Source of the DNA: Methanosarcina sp.
Lineage (GTDB): Archaea; Halobacteriota; Methanosarcinia; Methanosarcinales; Methanosarcinaceae
DNA: 12,027 nt
Assembly: GCA_003157235.1 (NCBI GenBank)
Contig: PMJC01000466.1
Location: 1-12,027 of the forward strand
Direction: 5' to 3'
This document shows, one piece after another, positions 7,510 to 12,027 of the stretch. Each line of letters starts with the position of its first letter. Positions within the stretch are counted from its first letter, which is position 1. Below the pieces are notes generated by a model that worked only from the letters and a program-made list of their open reading frames with translations, was not told where the DNA came from and did no database searches. The position numbers were made by a program, and so were the translations under genes.

Positions 7510-7847
7510 TTGTTTCATGGCTTTTTGTATTTGGTTCGGTTTTTTTGACAGGAATTAGCCAAATGTTGTTAAAAATAGGAGCAAAAGAGGGAGAAAGAAA
7601 GAACAAATTAATAGCTGTTTACTTGAATCCATATGTAGCAATTGCTTATGGGTTGTTTTTCGTGGTTACAATATTTTCGGTATATGCCCTTCGAGAGATT
7701 TCGCTTAAAGTTTTTTACTCATTAACATCCTTGAATTTTTTTATAGTAATGATTTTTTCACATTTTATGCTTAAGGAAACTGCCAACAAAGAACAAATTA
7801 TAGGTGTTGGATTAATTGTCTTTGGAATCATTATATTCAACATGTAA
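7506..7847 (+). CDS. Four-helix EamA/SMR-type membrane protein, ArnF-like flippase subunit
   Basis: This 113-residue protein has four hydrophobic helices at about 2-24, 42-62, 66-88 and 96-112, again with an acidic residue after helix three (MLKETAN, E91) and a Gly-rich helix four (IIGVGLIVFGIII). The first helix ends in SQMLLKIGA, a common start of ArnF and other SMR-like proteins. It overlaps the preceding gene by four bases (ATGA) and has GGAG at 7494-7497 as ribosome site. It is therefore the last gene of a tightly coupled three-gene unit from 6209. Pairing of two unequal SMR-type proteins behind a polyprenyl-phosphate glycosyltransferase is the classic arrangement for flipping a lipid-linked monosaccharide. 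No clear terminator was seen after it. Confidence 0.75.
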   Translation: MIVSWLFVFGSVFLTGISQMLLKIGAKEGERKNKLIAVYLNPYVAIAYGLFFVVTIFSVYALREISLKVFYSLTSLNFFIVMIFSHFMLKETANKEQIIGVGLIVFGIIIFNM

Positions 7848-8239
7848 CAAAAATCAGATCTAACCGACATTCACAGAAGTTCTCACGAAAATAACAGTTT
7901 TCTTGCTATCGTTTGTGGATATTTGCTCAAAAATTTGCAATTATTACCCAAGTTTGATAGATTCCATTAAATCAGACTGAATTTTCGTACAAAAAAAACG
8001 TATTGCATCCGCACAGATCTTTCGAAAAATAGAAAAGTCAAAAATCAAAAAACACACGATGAAAATTTTAACTGTCCGACGGAAATATAAGCACAAAGTC
8101 CATTTATACAGTATCAAATGTATGATTCTGTCAAATAAGATTTATTACCTCAACTAAAACTTTCTGAAATAGAAGTTAGAAGCTTTCAATGAAAGTACAG
8201 GAGGGAAAAGTGTAGTATATTTCAAAGACATATGTTTGA
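7848..8239. other. 390-base gene-free stretch after the flippase pair
   Basis: Nothing recognisable on either strand. A 32-codon open frame from the ATG at 8059 (MKILTVRRKYKHKVHLYS) has no ribosome site and I do not call it. AGGAGGG at 8200-8206 looks like a strong ribosome site but is followed only by short frames. It may belong to the decayed coiled-coil gene that starts just after. Confidence 0.35.
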
Positions 8240-8546
8240 ATAAGCAAGGACGTTCTCAGAAAAACGATCGCAGAAAAAATCAAAGAAGAAAATCAGGTGC
8301 TTGTTACAGAAACAATCCGGCATACAATTGAAAGAAAAGAATTACAAGACTTGCGCGAACAGTTAGAAATTGAAAGAGCGAACAGAGTTGAGTATGAGCG
8401 TAACGTAAGTTCTTTTGTTGATGAGCTTTTAAGAGAAAAAAATGACAGAGTTCCGAAAACAGATAGAAGACGGATATAACGAGTCTATGGCACGGATATC
8501 TAAAAATATGACAGAGAAACCACTTGATATTGGTAAGTACGAATAA
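8240..8546 (+). pseudogene. Remnant of a coiled-coil protein of unknown function
   Basis: After an in-frame TGA (8237-8239) the sequence is open as ISKDVLRKTIAEKIKEENQ, continuing through TETIRHTIERKELQDLREQL and EIERANRVEYERNVSSFVDE to LLREKN, then stops as PKTDRRRI. In the frame one base away, beginning at the A-run 8435-8442, it continues sensibly as KMTEFRKQIEDGYNESMARI and ends KPLDIGKYE at 8544-8546. One inserted A in the run of seven explains the break. The charged heptad pattern indicates a long coiled coil, as found C-terminal to DNA-binding domains of MerR or phage-repressor type; no such domain is visible upstream. A GTG at 8297 could start translation but has no ribosome site. The function is unknown, and with a lost N-terminus it is most likely non-functional. 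Confidence 0.5.
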
Positions 8547-8574
8547 CAAACATATTAATAGACTATTAAGTGTT

Positions 8575-8941
8575 TTTGAGCCTATGTCGAAAATAAAAGT
8601 CCAAAACGTTCTTTATGCATCGAACATTGTGAAAGTGTCTGAGAGCAGATTATACTATAAACCTGTGCATTTCATGTTCACAGGTAAAAAGGCAGCATCT
8701 TGACAGAGCTTATAAGCCTGTGAAATTGGCATTGCCGAATGTATCCGTATTTTATTTCTTCATAAAAACAGGTGCTCACCACTCCCCAACCTGATCCTCC
8801 TTTAGGATCTGATCCTACAACAACAGGCAGTCCTTTAAGCTATGGCCTTTCTCTACTTCCACAGAGGCAAAGAAACTGTCCATGTCTACATTGAAGGTAT
8901 ACGCCTGTAGGTGTTGTTTGTTGTGGGATTGACGCGAGCAT
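8575..8941 (-). pseudogene. dinB: Decayed DNA polymerase IV (DinB) N-terminal part
   Basis: Read leftward, four pieces in changing frames reconstruct the Y-family polymerase palm: MLASIPQQTTPTGVYL (from 8941), VDMDSFFASVEVEKGHS (8889-8839), [20 protein letters not shown] with VSTCFYEEIKYG (8839-8744), and IHSAMPISQAYKLCQDAAFL followed by PVNM (8744 to about 8678). Intact family members read HVDMDSFFASVE...[56 protein letters not shown], so the catalytic Asp of VDMDSFF is still visible while the R of GRGVV is now W. At least three single-base frameshifts and a TAG at 8655-8657 break it. A faint continuation (LLSDTFTMFD, FIFDIGS) runs to about 8575. The fingers, thumb and little-finger domains, some 240 residues, are absent. 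It was a translesion DNA polymerase; it is now a scar facing the coiled-coil remnant. Confidence 0.85.
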
Positions 8942-9532
8942 CACAGTAAGATTAGATTAAAAAATATAATAAGGTTTGAGGAAGTTGGGTGAAAGTATTA
9001 ACTTGACAGACTTACGATTCCACTTAGAGGCGTCTTAAAATTCAAATTATTTCTAAATTGGATAATGTGCAGTGATATTTTAAGTTCAGGTCGTAAACTT
9101 CTTAGAAATTCATTACATGTTGACCTTAAGGATATCACTTGATTCCACATCAATGTACACACTTGAAACCTAAAATCAAATACCTGACACATTATGGCGG
9201 GTAATAGGTAACTCAAATTTTTTGTACGCTGTGTTGTGGAGATAATGCACAATCGATTATTTTCAAAAGTAGCCTAATCAAAACTTCTATTTCGATAATA
9301 TTTGTTCAATAAATTAAGCAAATTTTTATGCTATACAACTTTTTTGCAAAACCAATCCTTTTTATAAAGCTTCTTAATTAAAAGTCAGTTTTAGATCTTT
9401 ACAATCTGTCTATAACATCAAATATCTGTTCCTGTCGTGCTTATTGCCAATTTAAAGATACAGTAGGTAACAACACTTTTCGTATAGGCTCTAAGCAGTG
9501 AGAAGAATAGACTAAAACGACGAGTTGAGACC
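8942..9532. other. 590-base stretch without a recognisable gene
   Basis: The minus-strand frame 8998-9252 (84 codons) lacks motifs, a ribosome site and normal codon choice. The plus strand over the same bases is open for about 45 codons (LDRLTIPLRGVLKFKLFLNW...), also unrecognised. Given the neighbours, further unrecognised gene remains are likely here, but none can be named. Confidence 0.35.
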
Positions 9533-9562
9533 TAAAAATGCTGAATGGCTTGTAAGCCATTC
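9533..9562 (-). terminator. Hairpin plus T-run downstream of the zinc-ribbon gene
   Basis: GAATGGCTT (9543-9551) and AAGCCATTC (9554-9562) form a perfect 9-base stem with a two-base gap. On the minus strand it is followed by AGCATTTTTAGG. It starts 26 bases after the stop codon of the minus-strand zinc-ribbon gene, the right place and orientation for an intrinsic-type terminator. Confidence 0.6.
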
Positions 9563-9587
9563 TGTACCATCATCATTACTATACAAA

Positions 9588-9740
9588 TCATTCTTCTGTA
9601 TGGGCTACTGTAGCTAAGAATTCTTTATTGCATTCAATACACACATAATTTTTCTTAGGTGCATTACTAGAGTTAGTTGCCCCGCAATGCGAGCACTTAC
9701 ATTCGTATTCCGAAGGTTTCCAAACTGCTGTTTCTACCAT
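9588..9740 (-). CDS. Small zinc-ribbon protein (50 residues)
   Basis: The 50-residue product MVETAVWKPSEYECKCSHCG ... YVCIECNKEFLATVAHTEE has two cysteine knuckles, CKCSHC at about 14-19 and CIEC at about 34-37. This is the four-ligand arrangement of a rubredoxin-like or transcription-factor-like zinc ribbon. Small proteins of this kind bind one zinc and often act in nucleic-acid or protein contacts; the exact role is unknown. The ATG at 9738-9740 is the only reasonable start, but no strong ribosome site precedes it (GAGATG a few bases upstream). All four Cys are intact and the frame is clean, in contrast to the decayed neighbours. A terminator-like hairpin follows, supporting a real transcript. 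It could also be the surviving end of a larger protein, but no in-frame extension with sense was found upstream. Confidence 0.65.
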   Translation of the reverse strand: MVETAVWKPSEYECKCSHCGATNSSNAPKKNYVCIECNKEFLATVAHTEE

Positions 9741-9887
9741 GGGTTCATCTCTTTTTGTCTTATCTTATCTTTCTTAGTTATTCTTTATGAAGGAAGGCAA
9801 AGTCTCAGCGTAAATGTCTCTAATTATAAACTATTTTGCTTAACAAAAATCTTCCTTTTTTCAACGTTTCTAAAATTGATAAATAAT

Positions 9888-10028
9888 CCATATAGCAATG
9901 TTATATGGTAAAATGTAGCTATTTTGGGCTCATAGGGTTAGAGTCAGCAGCATGAAAACAGCATCGAACACATAGGCTTAATTTTGATAAAGTCTCAAAA
10001 TAGCTACCTTTTATAACAATATAGCTAT
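9888..10028. repeat. Second inverted-repeat (MITE-like) element
   Basis: GTAGCTATTTTG at 9915-9926 is the perfect complement of CAAAATAGCTAC at 9996-10007. The arms extend imperfectly outward (TAGCAATGTTATA at 9893-9905 against TATAACAATATAG at 10012-10024, complement) and a little inward (GGCTC / AGTCTC). The unit is about 140 bases with roughly 35-base arms, has no open frame, and is unrelated to the GTGAGTTATTGA element at 3109 and 5057. It fits a non-autonomous transposon, or a large cruciform; no clear target duplication was identified. The rest of the stretch 9741-10300 holds nothing recognisable. Confidence 0.6.
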
Positions 10029-10334
10029 GCAGAAATAGACATCTTGGCCATCAATGGACATGGAAATAATGATAAGTGATAATTTATATTTCCAATATAT
10101 AGATATATATTAAAAATTACCCTTGAAGAATTGCTTCTAAACTCATATTCTCAATTTGTAAAATACCTTTTTTTTAAAAACTCAATTTAGCACTTAGAAT
10201 CAGATCTATTAATAGGCTAGATGTTATGTTTTCCTACGTCTGTTAAGCTAAGTTATATTACCTTTTGAGGAGATACGAGAAAAAGCCGTTGAATGGTATG
10301 AATGAACCGTTCTATTGTTAATGAAGGGAAAAAT

Positions 10335-11226
10335 ATGCTAAAATGTATTTACTGTTTGAGTATATTGGAAAAAAAAGAAAAGGGATACATTTGTCAAAAC
10401 GGTGGCAAGGCTTTTCTTATAGAGAACGGAATCTTAAGTTTTTTGAATGAAGAATATCAAGAACAACATTTTCCAAGAAGCTCTTTTGAGGATTTTACCA
10501 AAATGAGGAAAATAATTTCTGATTTCGAGTTAGAAACATTATCATCGGGAAGATTGTTCAACATTACTTACCCCTTCAATCGCGAGTTATTGAAGTTGGA
10601 TGTGGTACAGGATTTGTTTCAAAATATTTAAGGAAATTTGAATATCAAGTTGAATGCGGATATTTATATTTAGAAGGGCTGAAATACAGTCAAAAAAAAG
10701 TGCAGGAAAGGCATATAATCAATTCAACCTTTATGATCCCATATTTTTAGAGGAATTTGATAGTATATGTGCATTTGACGTACTGGAACACATTGACGAG
10801 GATAAACTTGTACTCAAAAATATGTATAAATGTCTCAAACCTGGAGGCTTTTTATTTATAACCGTTCCAGCATGTAAAAAGCTCTGGTCTATTACCGATG
10901 AATTTGCAAAACATAGAAGAAGATACTCTTCTAAAGAGTTAAAGGAAAAAGTTGAGTCATCTGGTTTCAAAGTCCTAAAGTTAAGCTATTTTATGACTTT
11001 TTTATTCCCATTTATTGCATTTTCAAGAATCGTTTCAAGATCTACATTTTATAAAAAGTTAAATAACACAGATTTTAAAACTCAAACATTCACCGAAATA
11101 GAAATCGATCCAATTTTAAACCAGCTTTTTTATTTAATATTCAGGATTGAAGCTCAATTTATTCCATTTGTCAATTTTACATTTGGCAGTAATTTACTTT
11201 TGGTTGCCATCAAAAGGAAGGATTAA
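10335..11226 (+). pseudogene. Frameshifted SAM-dependent methyltransferase with Trm112-like zinc N-terminus
   Basis: The gene most likely starts at the ATG at 10335 (MLKCIYCLSILEKKEKGYIC), preceded by GAAGGGAAAA; an in-frame ATG at 10302 is an alternative. Residues CIYC...YICQNGGKAFLIENGILSFL resemble a Trm112-type zinc finger. At about 10585 the frame changes by one base into VIEVGCGTGFVSKYLRKFEY, the SAM-binding motif I (E-x-G-C-G-T-G). A run of eight A (10692-10699) then shifts it again into SAGKAYNQFNLYDPIFLEEF, ICAFDVLEHIDEDKLVLKNM and KCLKPGGFLFITVPACKKLW (motifs IV and VI). Joined, the three pieces give a normal class I methyltransferase of about 295 residues, so only two indels disable it. 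A hydrophobic stretch (LSYFMTFLFPFIAFS) near the C-terminus suggests membrane association. Close to sugar genes, it may have modified a glycan or lipid. A homopolymer sequencing error could explain the A-run but not the first break. Confidence 0.7.
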
Positions 11227-11227
11227 C

Positions 11228-11335
11228 ATAAAAAATATTATTTTAGCAGGTGGAATCGGAACAAACTCCTCTTTTAAATTTAATCATTTTGAAAGTCTTG
11301 AGCTTCATGCGCTCCTGACTGAAAGAGAAGGTTGA
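11228..11335 (+). pseudogene. rmlA: Stub of a dTDP-glucose pyrophosphorylase (RmlA/RfbA) N-terminus
   Basis: One base after the methyltransferase stop, with AAAAGGAAGG as ribosome site, the frame reads (ATA)KNIILAGGIGTN. RmlA enzymes begin MKxIILAGGxGTRLxPxT, the nucleotide-binding loop, so about a dozen residues are preserved. The start codon is ATA, one base from ATG. After GT the resemblance ends abruptly; SSFKFNHFESLELHALLTER is not RmlA and the frame stops at 11333-11335. RmlA makes dTDP-glucose, the first step towards the substrate of the WecE enzyme encoded at 3757, so this is a plausible former member of the same pathway removed by a deletion. The short match makes the assignment moderate. 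Confidence 0.55.
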
Positions 11336-11338
11336 GAA

Positions 11339-11431
11339 ATGATACAGAAAGAAGTAGTTACCGTTAAAGTTGAATTTCAAAAATATACAAAATGGAGAAT
11401 AGACAAAATCGTATCAAGTGACTTTTCCTAA
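11339..11431 (+). CDS. Short unassigned open frame (30 codons)
   Basis: The ATG at 11339 is preceded by GAGAAGGTTGAG, nearly the same leader as the glycosyltransferase gene at 6209 (GAGAAGGTTAAA). The product MIQKEVVTVKVEFQKYTKWR, ending in KIVSSDFS, has the look of the first strand of a real protein cut short. No domain is recognised. It may be the start of another truncated gene or chance. Confidence 0.25.
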   Translation: MIQKEVVTVKVEFQKYTKWRIDKIVSSDFS

Positions 11432-11637
11432 ATTGTCCGTTTTTACAGGCTGACATGATTAAGTAGTGTCTGTTAGTTCCAGATGAGGAGGAAATATTGT
11501 CAGCCCACTTTATAACATTTGAAAAAACTATATATAGGCTTTACTATTTGAGTCTTTTCCGAGAATTATAATATTTATTAGTATAAAATAACGTAAGAAG
11601 CCGTAAGATCTTACTTACAATCTTCAGAAAATCCCAA
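11432..11637. other. Intergenic stretch between convergent genes
   Basis: No gene is seen. GTAAGATCTTAC (11604-11615 region) is a perfect 12-base palindrome about 25 bases beyond the stop of the minus-strand gene. On that strand it is followed by T-rich sequence (TTATTTTATAC), so it may help end that transcript; this is weak evidence. Confidence 0.3.
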
Positions 11638-12027
11638 TCAAGTTACTCTAGAATAAATATTATATCCTCCAATTGATTCTTTTAATTGATAATTGTTTTT
11701 TACAAATCTTTCTATATTTTTTCCAGCATCATCCGTTTTTCCACCAGGTGGAATTATAATGTAGATACTATCATTTTTTAATTTATTAATAATTTCATTT
11801 TCCACCGTTTCATTATAATAATATTGATTAAATATAAATATATTAACAGGTGGTTCTCTACCGGATAAATAATAAATAGAGGGTTCGTAACCTAAAACAA
11901 ATATTTTGTCCGTTTCAGAAGTATGAGCTTTAATATAATTAGATGTTTTTAGTTGTTCATCATATAATGAGTATCCGCCTTTTAAATTTTCATTCCCCAC
12001 CCGCAAATTAAATACAAAAGAAAAAAC
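11638..12027 (-). CDS. C-terminus of an ArnT/PMT-like membrane glycosyltransferase (GT-C), partial
   Basis: The frame is open to the right edge of the window, so only the last 129 residues are present and the apparent TTG start at 12006 is not real. It begins with the end of a membrane helix (VFSFVFNLRVG), then an extracellular domain: LYDEQLKTSNYIKAHTSETD, KIFVLGYEPSIYYLSGREPP, FIFNQYYYNETVENEIINKL, YIIIPPGG and NIERFVKNNYQL. The order 'xYIKxxTxxxDKIFVxGxEPxIYYLSGRxPP' is characteristic of the C-terminal domain of GT39/ArnT-like enzymes, which use a polyprenyl-phosphate sugar as donor on the outer face. It would be a logical user of the lipid-linked sugar made by the genes at 3757-7847, though it lies on the opposite strand and its first part, including the catalytic Asp, is outside the window. 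Confidence 0.8.
   Translation of the reverse strand, partial: VFSFVFNLRVGNENLKGGYSLYDEQLKTSNYIKAHTSETDKIFVLGYEPSIYYLSGREPPVNIFIFNQYYYNETVENEIINKLKNDSIYIIIPPGGKTDDAGKNIERFVKNNYQLKESIGGYNIYSRVT

Noticed and set aside
8664..8690. ACCTGTG...CACAGGT inverted repeat as an operator or terminator
   Set aside because: It falls inside the dinB relic (the PVNM region) with no gene placed to use it; probably chance.
8998..9252. 84-codon minus-strand frame as a gene
   Set aside because: No motif, no ribosome site, low-complexity composition; not supported.
9687..9911. 74-codon plus-strand frame as a membrane protein
   Set aside because: It overlaps the zinc-ribbon gene on the opposite strand, and its hydrophobicity comes from T-rich spacer.

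Overview
This AT-rich window looks like an accessory, surface-glycan region of an archaeal chromosome, most probably a methanogen of the Methanosarcina type. That is an inference. It rests on the secreted kelch/DUF2341-like surface protein, the GGAG/GGTGA-type ribosome sites, the TATA-like elements upstream of genes, the long stretches of decayed sequence, and the pairing of rhamnose/fucosamine-type sugar genes with dolichol-phosphate-type glycosyltransferases. No rRNA, tRNA or CRISPR array was found.

Layout. Positions 1-1920 (minus strand) hold a secreted DUF2341/kelch/LamG-like surface protein broken by stops and frameshifts. Positions 1921-3756 contain no intact gene but hide a decayed phage terminase large subunit (2571-2998) and a small terminal-inverted-repeat element (about 3109-3216). 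Positions 3757-7847 (plus strand) are the intact core. It holds a WecE-type sugar-nucleotide aminotransferase, a second inverted copy of the small element, a WecD-like N-acetyltransferase, an ArnC/GtrB-like polyprenyl-phosphate glycosyltransferase, and two overlapping four-helix EamA/SMR-type proteins resembling the ArnE/ArnF flippase pair. Positions 8240-8941 hold two further wrecks: a coiled-coil protein on the plus strand, and on the minus strand the N-terminal part of DNA polymerase IV (dinB). A 50-residue zinc-ribbon gene with a terminator-like hairpin lies at 9533-9740 (minus), and a second type of inverted-repeat element at about 9888-10028. At 10335-11335 (plus) there is a frameshifted Trm112/methyltransferase gene followed after one base by the first residues of a dTDP-glucose pyrophosphorylase (RmlA) whose start codon reads ATA. 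The right edge (11638-12027, minus) is the C-terminus of an ArnT/PMT-like membrane glycosyltransferase that continues beyond the window.

How it fits together. WecE converts dTDP-4-keto-6-deoxyglucose to dTDP-Fuc4N, and WecD acetylates it to dTDP-Fuc4NAc. The ArnC-like enzyme would move a sugar to a polyprenyl phosphate, the small membrane pair would flip the lipid-linked sugar, and a GT-C enzyme of the kind at the right edge could transfer it outside the cell. The family assignments are strong to moderate; the assembled pathway is inference. The contrast between five clean genes and at least five multiply broken ones argues for real gene decay around a conserved cassette rather than poor sequence quality.
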